From the NCBI GenBank assembly GCA_015179125.1, contig WHVA01000140.1, forward strand, positions 1 to 64,000: DNA of 64,000 nucleotides, given 5' to 3'. The notes beneath the pieces are model-generated. The model made no database searches and was not told the origin of the DNA. It saw only the letters and a program-made list of their open reading frames with translations. This stretch comes from Gautieria morchelliformis (taxonomy: Eukaryota; Basidiomycota; Agaricomycetes; Gomphales; Gomphaceae). The position numbers were made by a program, and so were the translations under genes. Shown here piece by piece: positions 1 through 10,390 of this stretch. Every line of letters starts with the position of its first letter. Position 1 is the first letter of the stretch.

Positions 1-382
1 TTGTGGAAGGAAACGCGTGAACCCTGACAGGATCCCTCGGTCATTGTACCTCCACTCTATGTATCGCAAGATTGCTTGCATTGTCGTGATGCAATGCCGC
101 GGTCCGGTACATGTGCACGCGCTAGTGTTCGAGTGATATAGCCTGGCAGTTGTTGCTACTTTTCACTTATGGTCTACATTGTATTATGCTTCCACAAATA
201 AGTAATCTTTGCATGAATCCTGAATGAAGCCTCTGAGCTGTAGAGCACTTTCCTTGACCGACTGAATTCCAGCTGCTCCGTCAGTGTTTGCAGGCTTAGC
301 GCTCACTCCCACTTCCTTAACTCTGTGTACAAGCTGTCGCATGCTGCCCTTGCTGCCACAGCTCACGGCTCATGAATATATT

Positions 383-1135
383 TTATGTCGGAATCTGTCC
401 TACACTGCTTCTGATAAGTTCGGTGCACTGTTCCCACCATGCCGTGGTCTCAAGGTCTAACTTCTCCAATCGCTCATCCTCCAACCGCAAAAACTCGCTC
501 GGACGTCGGGTAAATAGCTTGTCATCGAAATCGCGCAACAGATGAATTGTTGATGATCCAGAGCTTCTTGACAGTGCAACATACACGTTGAATGGGGTTA
601 ATCCCCCAGTTAGGGGTGTTGCAATGTCGATGATGACGCAGGGCAGGGTCTGTCATTGGGAACGGTAATCGGTGAAAGTGTAAGCCGCAGTCAATGGTAG
701 CTGCCTTCTTGTTACTGTCTTGCGACTTTTCCCTATTAGAATCGTGAATGTCTTCTGAATTGGGACAATCAGTACGACTCCCTCTGCTAGTCCTGGAAGC
801 TTGGCTGCTTTGGTTCGGTTTAACTTGACTAGCATGTAAGCCAGAGGATATTTCAGGTGTTTCTTGGCCTCAGCTTCTGCAATGATAGGTTCTCGTTCGT
901 CAAGAACAATACCCACCACCTCTCCTCGCGCACCATTTGCGATATCCAGCTCGGTCTGCACATTGAATGTGACCATCACCTTCATGCCCACCGCAACCTG
1001 TACAGCTGGTGGCAAAGCTGCTTTATCTGTACGTCCTTCCCCTTCCTGCCCCGTTTTCCTGCTAGCGGCTGCAAATTTTTCTGCGAGTGTTAAAGAACGT
1101 CCTCGAATGGTATCTTCTGCTCGACTGGTGAACAA
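383..1135 (-). pseudogene. PIF1-type helicase C-terminal segment of Helitron
   Basis: The minus-strand frame at 1135-653 has VGMKVMVTFNVQTELDIANG followed by RGEVVGIVLDERE, the C-terminal SF1B helicase region of PIF1-like proteins (the consensus G.kVMv..N..t...ianG.rG.v). A second frame at 586-383 opens with YVALSRSSG, which is helicase motif VI. The two frames are offset, with stops around 590-650. Nothing recognisable lies between 1 and 382, which may hold the 3' end of the Helitron. Without the Walker motifs this cannot encode an active helicase. Confidence 0.8.
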
Positions 1136-2094
1136 GCGGTTGCCTGTCCTGCTTGTCCAGTATCATCATCTGCTGCTTCGCCACCTGTAATGGCAATGCT
1201 TGTTATTTTGCTGTAATTGGCATCTTGTACCAGCGCCTCCTGCCATTCCACTAACTGGCTGAGCTTGATACCACTTGCTGCGGCCACATTGTCTTCCTCG
1301 CTGATCTCCCACGTCCTGCAGTCGTTTGGAAAGATACAAGCTGATTTTGCCACTTCAAGCGCACAGCGTCCATGTTCAACTTCTCGCCACGGCCTTTGTG
1401 CAGAAATCATGTGTTCAACATCTTCTTCTGTGAGCAGAATCTGTTGTTGCCTATCTTCCATGCCTGCATCCTCATCCATGACAGTCTGATTATCGCCTAT
1501 ATCATCAACCCTCTGTGCACCATCACCAAGTTCAGCATCTGGGTGCCTTTCCTGTCTAGACTTGTCTGCTGAGTCACCACAGTCATAATAATACTGAATG
1601 CCTGCTATAATATTGTGGATTCGTTTAGGAGCCGTTGCCATAAACTTATCAAATGCTCTCTCTCAACTTTCGTTGGGCTGGATCAGCTCCGTAAGGTTCC
1701 GCCACGGGGTGAGTAGAGCGAGCATGCTTGCACAATACAAGGGCTGAATATCAGGATCATCTCTTCGAGGAAACCAGCGTCCTATAACGTTAGGAATGGT
1801 GTTGTGTCCTTGTCTACGTACAACATGCCGAACCTTGTCGCTCCTTGGATGTGGTGAAAGGTAATCGGCACGGTCATTCTTTGGACGACCTCTTTTAGGT
1901 GCTCGTGACATATCTCCATCTCCTTCTGTTGTAGATGCTGATTGATCTTTGCCTTTATCATTCTTGGAGATTGGTTCCTCATATGTGCTTGCAATGAAAA
2001 ACAAAAAGGACATGTCCTCCAGCTCTTCACCACGATACTGATAATCTTGCAGTTGTGACTTCACTGTGAGTTTACCGCTTGGTGTAAACTCCAA
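1090..2094 (-). pseudogene. Helitron inter-domain segment
   Basis: Two minus-strand frames (2094-1663 and 1641-1090) lie between the Rep and helicase regions. The first contains RHVVRRQGHNTIPNVIGRWFPRRDD, read as a normal Helitron linker (central residues only given), followed by LALLTPWRNL. The second has EEDVEHMISAQRPWREVEHGRCALE. Both fit the spacer that precedes the P-loop helicase in Helitron proteins. No GxxGxGKS P-loop is found, so the helicase ATP-binding half seems to be deleted between this segment and the 1135-383 part. Confidence 0.6.
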
Positions 2095-2297
2095 TGTCAG
2101 AGTCTCATGGTCCTATAACAGTGTCAGTTTGCTCAGGTTATATAGCCAATTCTGTTATTACCTCATTGCCAAGCTCTTTGTCATTGTCTCGGGTTTCTGG
2201 AACATTTGAGGAAGCATCCAACTCAACATCACCAAGGTCCAGCACATTAGCAGCATTACCAGCTGCTAGGCTGGAACATTCAACATTGTTAGTACCT

Positions 2298-3826
2298 TTA
2301 CACTATGGAATGCAAATGGTGAACTGACTTGTGATTTGTAGACTGTTTGAGTACAGGGTACTCCTTGACTAACACACTCACTACACTTGACCAGTACAAT
2401 GGAACATATTGGTGAGATCGTAGTGCATCACCCCACCCCATCTGGTATGAGATAACTTGTGGTGCTGACAGTTCCTGTTCTTTATTAAGAGCATTGCGAG
2501 CCCGAAAAATAAGCAACCGGTTCCTTTCTCGAATGTCATCAAGGTAACTGGTATCTGCCTGATGATAGGCAAATGCTTTTGCAAGTAATGCTGACCTATT
2601 GTGTGATTTATTTTGTTTCTTGGTTTGGTAACTAGTAATATACCAGCCACAATCCTTGGTTTCAGCTCCATTGGTAAGCAGTTTTGCATTGTGATTGCAC
2701 CGCAGTGATGGCATGACAGCCGGAATCCAGTTATTCAGGTAACCATAACTTCGTCGAGATGCCCATTCCCCATTGGAATGTATTATATCATCTTCTGCAA
2801 TTGGCCATGGCGCTCACCATTTGCATACCAGCTTGGCTCGTTTATTGAAGCATAGGCAAGTCTGCTGCTTGCAAGTGTGCACCTGCTGTGACCTGACTAA
2901 CCATAACTCCAGCTCACTCATTTGTGCATCATAATCAATGGCATTGGGATGTGGTGGCCGCATGTATGCCAGATCAGGCTCTCGTGGAATGGCCTTGATT
3001 TCCTCTGCTGAAGATAGACCGTCTAGATGTGAACATATGTTTGCTCAAATGTATGCCTGCACTTGGCTGCGAAATGCCTCTGTACTGAGCAAGCTGTGCA
3101 TCTCAGCTGTTGTAGGTGCATCCTGCAACCACATTATCATATGTAGATGTAGCGTCCCCCGTCCTTGAGCCTCAACAACACCAAAATAGCCACTGACATG
3201 GCCAAGTATCCCCATTTCTATGACAACTCGACCACTGCTCGTCCGTATGCCAAATAATGTCACCAGCATAGTATGACACATGAAGTAGAAAAATTTGGCT
3301 GCTGCATAAGGGTTATGTGCCACATTCTGTGCACGCTTCTCTGCACTGGGCCCTGCTGTGGGTAAGAACATGTCCATATCAATTTCCTCACCAGCTAATA
3401 TTGGAACAATAGGATCGTGAATGTCACAGTAGTTCCATGTTGTCCACAGTGTAGGAGGATTCAGAAACAATGTTGTTGACCAGATTTGACTACAGTATTC
3501 TGCACGCATCTGGTCAGATCCCATGATGCAGCTGCCAGTAGCAAAGATATGTTTCTTTAGAAGCCGAAGGCGTGGATCACTAATTGGCTGATGTGAATCT
3601 TCTTCAACATGGGCTTTGTAAATATCTTCAGGTGTAATGGTTGACAGAGTGTGAGCATCTGCTTCAAAATTTCTGCGCTGCATCTGCAACCGTGCAGAAT
3701 GAAGTCCTTGCTGTTTTTGCTCCATGCCAAACGTCACAAAAGGAAAGGAGTGGTGGGTAGCAAAACAGCGATCATAGTATTGCAGGCACCACCGGATATG
3801 ATCAGGAAAACTGACATTACAAGGAC
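2298..3826 (-). pseudogene. Helitron Rep (HUH) domain segment
   Basis: The first part (3826-3045) has SFPDHIRWCLQYYDR, a basic run with QMQRRNF, and near its end GRGTLHLHMIMWL, which carries the HxH of the HUH nickase (Rep motif 2). The second part (2714-2298) has RCNHNAKLLTNG, a block resembling the catalytic YxxxxxxK Tyr region (WYITSYQTKKQ) and QMGWGDALRSH. This Rep endonuclease would nick and rejoin single strands during rolling-circle transposition. Between 3045 and 2714 the frame is broken, with stops around 2720-3040, so the domain is split in two. The motif pattern is strong; activity is unlikely. Confidence 0.8.
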
Positions 3827-4316
3827 TGTCAGGGGACACCCTGTTTTCCATTTCCAGTTCCGACACCACACCCAGTTCCGACTCCATTTCCGACTCCGCT
3901 TCTGGTTCCGATTCCATCTCCGCCTCCGCTTTCGGAAATGATTCCGCTTCTGGGAGAACTTCCACCAGTTCTGTTCGCCTCGCCAGTTCCACTCCAATTT
4001 CCGACTTCCACTCTCGGAACAGTGTCGGAAATCAAGCGACTCGCGTAATAGGTGGCATCAAGGGTCGATCAAGGGTCAGGGTGGTCAGGGGGATGCAGGG
4101 TTGATGGCGGGTGCCAAGTGTTGTCCCTGGCTGCGCAGCGTAGTATAATACGGGCTCGCTGACATTGGGGGTCCTTAGACTTTTCTCTTTGGATTTCCCC
4201 TTGTCAGGTGAGAATCCCCTCTCTTGTATGCTCTGTGCATTTATACATACTTTGGATTTCCCCTTGTCAGTTGTGTGGTAGTGTGATCTCCACAACCAGC
4301 CAGGGTTGCCCTTACA
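3827..4316 (+). mobile_element. Solo LTR, family A (Gypsy), TSD AGGAC
   Basis: This 490-bp LTR starts TGTCAGGGGACACCC and ends GGTTGCCCTTACA. It is flanked by AGGAC at 3822-3826 and 4317-4321. Removing the LTR and one duplication rejoins the Helitron frame. The same LTR flanks the Gypsy element at 48.4-54.4 kb and is present at 10391-11548. The plus orientation is set by the Gypsy copy, where gag follows the ...TTACA end. Confidence 0.92.
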
Positions 4317-4800
4317 AGGACGCTCTGCCTCAATGCACCCAACACCATATGGCCAAAGGCATGGGAAGGCTGCCGCCAGAGGATTTCGTCCATTAGGGTC
4401 TGCCACCTCTCCTTTTCGTGGCCGGCCAAATTCATTCATGGCTTGCTTGCCATGGCGAACTGCATAGCCACCCTCATCACCAGCATTCTCTATATTCGCA
4501 AGTGCGTATAGCATGAGCTCACTCGTCGACACATTGCTGAGATCTGTATCACAACACCCCAGGGCCTGCAAAGGGATTACATCGGGTTCAGATGGTTCAC
4601 CTACAAATGTGTCGCTCATTACAAAGAATTGATGTGATAACTTACTTGCACTACCTGATGGTCCCTCATCACATTCATCAACAATGTCAACATCTCTCAG
4701 AGGTGTAACAGTATCTAATTCAAACAAGACTGGTGATTAAAGTGTGTAGAAACATAAACTTTTACATGACATACCTGTGCCACCATCTGTCTCATCTGCA
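4317..4800 (-). pseudogene. Helitron_like_N upstream segment
   Basis: The minus-strand frame shows the stretch YAVRHGKQAMNEFGRP and then FPCLWPYGVGCIEAERP, the characteristic entry to Helitron_like_N. A probable intron lies between about 4735 and 4780 (GTATGT donor, ACCAG acceptor). The frame is interrupted at 4317 by a solo LTR and resumes at 3826 with CNVSFPDHIRWCLQYYDR; joined, the reading is continuous. No stop is seen in this part. Confidence 0.75.
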
Positions 4801-5535
4801 TCACTTGCAGTGCCCCTTTTTGCCACAATTATTACACTTCCCTTTTGTGGCACCGCCATCATTATGTCCATTGCGCCCCTTTCCGTGCTTGTCCTGCGCC
4901 CTCAAGGCTGTCTCCGTGGCGTGAGTGGAGCGCCAAGTTCGATCCTCTTCGAGGACTTGACCTATGAGTATGTCAGAGGAGAGCGTGGGAAGGGCGGCAT
5001 TGATCACTGTAAGGAACGTGGACCAGGAGCCGGGGAGTGAGGTGAGCAGTGCGTTGCAGAAGTTGCGATCACTGACTAGATCACCGAGTGTGTGCAGCTG
5101 CTGTTGGAGGCTACACAGCTTTCGTATATGTTCTTCCATGTTGCCGCCTTCGGCTATGAAAGTGCGGAAGAAATCCCGACGTACGTTTATTATACCCAAT
5201 GGCCCTCTTGCCTCAAAGATCATAAGCAGGGCTAGCCACACCTCGCGTGCCATCGTGGAACCGTATGTATAGACTAGGTAGTCATAACTGATACGCAAGC
5301 TGATTGCTGCGAAAGCCTGTTGATCCCTTTTCATCCAATCTGCGATCGCCTGTTTCTCTGGGGCCGTTATGTTTTTGTTGTCGGCCGGCACTGGTTTTGT
5401 CACCTGACCCGATGCATGTTCCCATAGATCTTGCTCAAGCAAGATCCATTGCATCTTCTCCTTCCACACAGGATAATTGTCTCCGGTGAGTGGTTCGATC
5501 CGGTATAGGGAGCTCGGCTGTGTGAGGGCAGACAT
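4801..5535 (-). pseudogene. Copia gag fragment inserted in Helitron
   Basis: This is a 244-codon minus-strand frame. It begins with a leader followed by LTGDNYPVWKEKMQWILLEQD, given here only by its key residues Asn-Tyr-Pro-x-Trp, the usual start of Ty1/Copia Gag (UBN2 family). A central helical region follows, and a truncated CCHC zinc knuckle, CNNCGKKGHCK, stops just before its last Cys position. Protease, integrase and reverse transcriptase are absent, and I see no LTR or clear target duplication on either side. It lies between the DUF6570 and Rep parts of the Helitron, so it is an insertion or a captured segment. The frame itself is intact. Confidence 0.75.
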
Positions 5536-5546
5536 AATGGCGATTG

Positions 5547-6010
5547 CTACAGGAAGTTTTCTACTTTACTTAGGATTATGGGCCCCAGCCATAACGCCGG
5601 TACATAGGTTTCACGCTCTCGGTCTACCAACCCTGGATCCTCCTCTTGTCGAAAGTTGGCCAGAACCTCATCTGGGACACCATCAATTGGGAGTGATTGT
5701 AAATGATCTTCGGAAATGGCGACATCATGGTACATAGCATTGTTTGCTTTCAACCACAATAAAGCTTCAAGGACGGCTGCACGGCAAACACGGAACGTGT
5801 TATTGAGCAATCGTTTAGGCACAGCCCCAAGGCCAATGAAAGTCACAGCAATGACTGATGCCAGAATTTGAGGGGGACGAGGCATCAAATCTCCCTCCAA
5901 CATGTGGACAATGTCTGGCATATTGAGCGTGTATGTAGTGACATTCCCCGACAAGCCGCATTGTAATGTATCAGGATCTCAAGGACCACCATTCTTGGGA
6001 AACAGCTTGA
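5547..6010 (-). pseudogene. Helitron DUF6570-like segment, second half
   Basis: The frame resumes directly after the solo LTR at 6010. It contains GNVTTY, then PPQILASVIAVTFIG, then an ALLWLK motif, all matched closely by the orphan DUF6570 fragment at 41056-41391 (RPSILAAVISVTLLG and DALLWLK). There is an in-frame stop near 5980. The segment ends where the Copia gag fragment begins. It probably linked the zinc-binding region to the Rep domain in the original protein. The function of DUF6570 is not known to me. Confidence 0.65.
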
Positions 6011-6663
6011 TGTTATGTATCGAGATTTCCGCTAAGTTGGAACTGGAAAGGACAGCGGCTTCAACTTGTAGGTTGCGCCCCCAATGAACTATCGTCCTAG
6101 GTATTTCGGAAATGAGTCGGAAGTTGGAATGTACTGAATTGAAGGTTAGTCGGAACTTGAGGCGGAATTGAGGCGGAAGACGGAAGGCGGAGAGACTGAG
6201 GTCTTGCTAGACTCGCTGTGCTAAGAACAGGAGATGGAGCGAAGGAAATCAAGTATCAAAGGTGATTATCTGATTTCAGAATAACAGACATACATGACAG
6301 GCTTTTATACAAAGAGCTGAGACAACAGGTAATGGGGTAGTACTAAGCAAGTTCCGGGGGAAGCGGAAGTCGAGTAGACAATGCATGGGAACTAACTAAT
6401 TGGGAACAATGGGACTACAAGGGGGGTTCAGGGTAAGGTAAAACAATGGCAAAGGACGAGGGGTCGGGAAAACATATCTGACAATGAGACACAAGGAGGG
6501 CCGGACATATGGTCTTGATAAACGATGAAGCGGGTCCGGTGGGTCCGAGTAATCGAGTCGAAAGAACAAGGGGGTAGAACAATGGGTAGAATATCGGAAA
6601 GATCGGGGGGTCGGAAAGTATGCGGAACTGAGGGTCGGAAATCGGAGGTGTACGGTCATAACA
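6011..6663 (-). mobile_element. Solo LTR, family B, TSD CTTGA
   Basis: This 653-bp sequence runs from TGTTATGTATCG at 6011 to CGGTCATAACA at 6663. It is flanked by CTTGA at 6006-6010 and 6664-6668. It is a reversed and diverged copy of the family B LTR at 10781-11462. Its TATA-like box (CTTTTATACAAAG on the plus strand) points to the minus strand. It interrupts the DUF6570-like region of the Helitron protein. Confidence 0.92.
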
Positions 6664-7110
6664 CTTGAAGACAAAGCAGCGTGGATAATGGAATGCGACG
6701 AGCATTTGCCCTGGAATTGTGAGTTGGTGTAATTCAAAAGGGATGTCGCCAGTCACATCTGATTGGCAAGTGCCAATGGTGGAACCTTGTTCTTCACGAG
6801 TGCCCCTGTGCAATCATGACAAAACCACCCAGAGACATGCTGCTCGGCCAATGAGTCATGAATGAGGCTCTCTTTGACTAGCAGTAAGCCCTTGTATGTG
6901 TTGTGTGCTGGGTGCACCAGCGATGGTCGTAGCAGCTCCATATTCGGCATGTCTGGCAAAAATCGAGTTTCCCCTTCATGTGTCCACAAACGTCACGTGC
7001 ATGCCACGCAAACCAACTCCTTCACAGACTGGCTGCTAGTAGCCTTATAGAACCGGTGTTGGCCATGGTGAACCTCTTCTGCAGTCGGCAGCAAGAGAAA
7101 CTCGGCTGGA
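6664..7110 (-). pseudogene. Helitron DUF6570-like segment, first half
   Basis: This minus-strand frame continues the 9533-9186 segment after the LINE. It has a CVAC motif near 7000, then a TGA in frame, then a second region with CHDC followed by basic and Pro-Pro-Leu-Ala-Leu-Ala-Asn residues, typical of DUF6570 proteins found with fungal Helitrons. It ends at 6664, where a solo LTR begins. The same Cys-pair, ALAN and ELHQLT-like pattern occurs in an orphan fragment at 41474-41917, which supports the family call. The internal stop suggests an inactive copy, although an unrecognised intron could hide it. Confidence 0.65.
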
Positions 7111-8866
7111 CGGAGAAGGCGACAGCGAAGGCGGTAAAGTGGACTCTATTGGCACGCAGACTAACTAAACCATCTACAGGAGTCCGCGCAACCTATATGA
7201 GACAGCTCTACTGCACAGTAGCCATCCCGAAGTTTACCTACGCCGCGGACATGTGGTTCACGCCGATACAAAGGATGGAGGGACGAAAGAGGGCGTCGGG
7301 GTTGGTAAGGGTGGTGCGTAAGCTGACGTCGGTGCAGTGCCTCGCCACCATAGCGATCACTGGAGCGATGAGCACAACCGCCAACGACGTCCTAGAAGCG
7401 CACGCCAATGTGATCCCGATAGAGCTGCTCCTTCTCAGTGTGTGCTATAGGGCGATCAGTCGAATGGCGACCCTCCCGAGGACTCACCCCCTACACCAGC
7501 CTCTCCGTGCCTGCACCCGTCGACTGGTTAAGAAGCACCCATCCCCGCTCCATGTGCTGACTCACATGTTCGACATCACCCCCGGAACATACGAGGAGAT
7601 CCGACCCTTCACGCACGCGCCGGACGCGCCACAGCAATACACGACTGGGATAGCGGCCTCCAGGGACAAGTCCAGAGAAGATGAGGCAGCTAACGAGGCG
7701 GAGGTCAAGATATACATGGACGGCTCAGGCACAGAGGGCTGTGCAGGCACGGCAGCGGTACTGTACAGGGAGGGGAGGAGGAAGGGGACCTTGAGATACC
7801 ACCTAGGCCCCCTGGAGAAGCACACCACCTTCGAGGCAGAGGCAGTGGGGGTGCTCCTCGCGCTGGAGCTACTGAGCCGCGAGAGAGGCGTCAGAACGGC
7901 CGCGATCCTCCTCGACAACCAAGGGGTGATTCAGGCGGTCGGGAACATACGCTCGAAGCCGGGACAGCACATTCTGAGAGTCAGATACACGTCACGGCTA
8001 ACAAGCTAGCAGCCCCGGCACGGAGAAGCAAGACCGACCTAGCTATAACCTGGGTCTCAGGGCATGACGGGGTCAAGGGTAACGAGGAAGTCGACATCGA
8101 GGCCAAGAAGGCGGCGACGGATGTCACCAATCAGATGAGTCCTCTCCCGCCCCTTCTGGAAACTGAGCCCCTCCCATGCAGCCTGGCAGCTGCACGACAG
8201 GCGTTCAGGGCGGATACAAGGCGGGGATGGAGAGCACTGTGGCAGGGGTCCCCTCGCTACGCACAGCTCTCGAAGATCGACAACAACCTGCCTTCTGGCA
8301 GCTACCTCAGCGACACAGCTAAGCTGACTAGGGCCCAGTGCAGCCTGATCACGCAGTTGAGGACGGGACACGCCCCACTCAACAGGCACCTACACAGGAT
8401 CAAAAGAGCGCCCTCGCCGCTCTGCCCTGCCTGTGCCAGGGCCGACGAGACCGTCCACCACTACCTGTTCAAGTGCAGGGCGTACGAGCACGCTAGACAC
8501 GGGCTGAGGAGGAAGCTGGGCAGGAAGGCCACGTCCATCAGAGAGCTGCTAGGGAAGCCGGAGCCAATGCTGGCGTTGCTGGGCTATGTGGCAGCTACAG
8601 GGCGCCTGAAAGGAACATTCGGTGATGTGTCCCCCCACCTGCCTAGCGAGAGAGACGGTTCATGCTTCCAGACAGGGATACACAGGAGATATGCCCGAGG
8701 AACGCACACCAGGAATATGGTCAACAGATCTATTCACGACACTCTAGACACATGCCAGGCTTACAGCCACAACAACATGCCACCATCACACCAGCTCGGG
8801 CAACGGCGGGAACCGACTCGGCGCGGCAAGATTATGAAGACCCCTACGGACCTTTCTTTTCTTTGA
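7111..8866 (+). pseudogene. LINE ORF2 C-terminal part (RNase H and zinc-finger-like end)
   Basis: The reading frame enters from the truncated 5' end and runs to the stop at 8007-8009. The coding sense continues in another frame (about 8010-8650) with TWVSGHDGVKGNEEVD, the last RNase H motif (H..G..GNE..D), so a frameshift has split RNase H. Beyond it is a CPACARADETVHHYLFKC motif (C-x2-C, then H and C), usual at the end of Tad1-type ORF2. The endonuclease and reverse transcriptase catalytic core are missing through 5' truncation, so the copy cannot move. Confidence 0.85.
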
Positions 8867-9185
8867 CTGCGGCACTCACTCTCGTCGTGCTGGACCGCCT
8901 CGGCGGCCGAGCACTTACGAAGTCAGACCCCCACGCACACGAACATCCATCAGGGGAAAGAGAGTGCCTTGCCTCACAAGAGAGGGGGGCGGAAAACGGT
9001 TCAAGGAACCGGGCTGCCGGGGGGCATGGAGCCCGTCGGCAGTGCATCCGCCCACTTGAGGACGCAGAAGGATGGGAGTCCAAGGGAGCGAGGGGAAAGG
9101 CCCACCTATTGTAGGTATAACGCATGTAGCGACCACCATAGGCACAGCCTGAGGTCGAATAAAATGACGAAAAAAAAAAAAAAAA
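7111..9185 (+). mobile_element. 5'-truncated LINE (Tad1-like) with poly(A) and TSD
   Basis: This non-LTR retrotransposon fragment has its coding region at about 7111-8660 and a 3' UTR ending in a run of 16 A at 9170-9185. CTCGGCTGGA is duplicated at 7101-7110 and 9186-9195. Visible domains are the end of the reverse transcriptase/thumb region, then RNase H with IYMDGSGTEGCAG, TTFEAEAVG and LDNQGVI (the D-E-D pattern), and a C-terminal CPAC...H...C zinc-finger-like part. A frame shift near 8005 separates the two RNase H halves. The 5' truncation, poly(A) and target duplication indicate target-primed reverse transcription. Confidence 0.93.
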
Positions 9186-9533
9186 CTCGGCTGGATTTGT
9201 TGAGTAGTTTTCTATGTCATCCGCGATCCTATGTGACGTCCTCCTCTCCACAGTGGGTTCCGCACATCTCTTTCTTTTCCTCGACGTCGACGTATCCTTA
9301 GCGAGTACAGCGGCTACGAGAGTATTCCGCAGCTCGCCAGAGAAAAAACTGCAAGCTTCCCTAACCAATGCCTCCTTGCTACACTGTGCAGTCCAGGTGA
9401 ACTGACTCTTGGGAATTGCTTCATAGATATCAGCGACGGTAAGCTTACGAAGGGCAGACTCCCAAGGATCCGTGGAATCGTTTGAAAGACTGTTGACGCA
9501 AAGATTGGTATGGAAAATCATCCCTAACGCCAT
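9186..9533 (-). pseudogene. Helitron protein N-terminal segment
   Basis: An open frame starts with ATG at 9533 and runs about 115 codons until it meets the LINE poly(A) at 9185. It carries a basic SRKRKR patch and ends in a Thr-Asn-Pro-Ala-Glu stretch. The same residues, Pro-Ala-Glu-Phe, restart the frame on the far side of the LINE at 7110, so this is the first part of the interrupted Helitron-associated protein. The leader has no catalytic motif. It lies about 350 bp from a divergent plus-strand gene that starts at 9890, so the interval may hold both promoters. The exact start is uncertain because no transcript evidence is available. Confidence 0.6.
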
Positions 9534-9889
9534 TCACCTGGCATGCGCTCATGCCGACATTCGACAACTGTAACTACGCCCCTGATAACTTGACATAAGA
9601 CCAGACACTAAGTGTCCTCAGCGTCCCTTAGGGGTGTACTGATCCGTTTGCATCGCATTGCCAGTGGTGTCTCGGTAACAGAAGGTAAGCTTTCTGGTCA
9701 TATTACCCTTTCTTTACTGTAAAGCTACTCACGTGCTGGCTCGGTCAGCGCTCGAGACTTAGTGTCCGAATGTACCGGTCCATAGGGCTGGCTCTAAACA
9801 AACCCGGTCTCATGACACATGGAGTCTTCTGCTGCGAGGTGTGTGTCTACAAACAGGTTTTATGCTGAAATCCGCACACATCACCTCCT
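9534..9889. other. Intergenic interval between divergent Helitron leader and gene at 9890
   Basis: About 350 bp lie between the minus-strand ATG at 9533 and the plus-strand ATG at 9890. I see no ORF of interest and no strong TATA box. The interval would have to hold both promoters. Confidence 0.4.
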
Positions 9890-10359
9890 ATGACGGACCA
9901 CACAACCTCCACATCTGAATCCGCCGCAACCCCAAGGACTCCTACCCGACCCAAATTTGCCTTTGATGCCACCACCATTATGAGAAAACTCACCAAACTC
10001 GGCTATTATCTTGGTAACGATGACATGCCTACCCAAGTGGCATTTGTACCTGGTGGTTGCGCGGGTGACCGGTTGGTAGCTCACGATGCTGTCAACGAGC
10101 CTCAACCGGAAGAGGTTCGATTGACTCTGGTGGGTGAGGTCTCCCATGATGGAGCCTGGCTGTCGGCCAAGGGGGCATACTGTCCTGCCTCAAAACTAAA
10201 CCCGGGTGACAATGTACCGGTGCGAAGGCAAGGTTCGCGCTTGTCGCTCCATCGGATCCCAACCTTGCTCTATTCAGAGACGATTGGGGTCAAATATCTG
10301 CGCTATACATGATGTGGCGCTGAAGGATAAGGCGCATCGTGAGACACCTGCTAGTTATC
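9890..10359 (+). CDS. Unrecognised gene, exons 1-2
   Basis: The ATG at 9890 opens a frame rich in Ser, Thr and Pro and then FAFDATTIMRKLTKLGYYLG, mentioned here for its amphipathic look. Exon 1 (9890-10219) joins in phase 0 to exon 2 (10278-10359) across a 58-nt intron (GTGCGA...TTCAG), giving residues ending IHDVALKDKAHRETPASY. Without that splice the frame stops at 10312. Exon 2 ends at a canonical GTGAGT donor. I do not recognise the protein. It is divergent to the Helitron N-terminal segment, so it could be a Helitron cargo or accessory gene, or an unrelated host gene. Confidence 0.5.
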
Positions 10360-10390
10360 GTGAGTCCTGACGAAGTCAACCACCTGCTAC

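Larger units (their letters stand above)
383..9533 (-). mobile_element. Decayed Helitron Rep/helicase coding region, host of nested insertions
   Basis: Minus-strand segments across this span join in order into a fungal Helitron-type protein: an N-terminal leader (9533-9186), a Cys-containing stretch and DUF6570-like region (7110-6664 and 6010-5547), the Helitron_like_N region (4800-4317 and 3826-2298) and a PIF1-type helicase C-terminus (1135-383). They are separated by a LINE, a solo LTR, a Copia gag fragment and a second solo LTR. The helicase Walker A/B block is not visible between about 1641 and 1135, so the element is internally deleted as well as interrupted, and there are in-frame stops. 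I could not identify the TC and CTRR termini or the 3' hairpin of the Helitron. Family assignment is by motif recognition only. Confidence 0.8.

Noticed and set aside
6396..6813. Minus-strand ORFs of 113-132 codons
   Set aside because: They run through the family B LTR and the flanking Helitron sequence and have no independent meaning.
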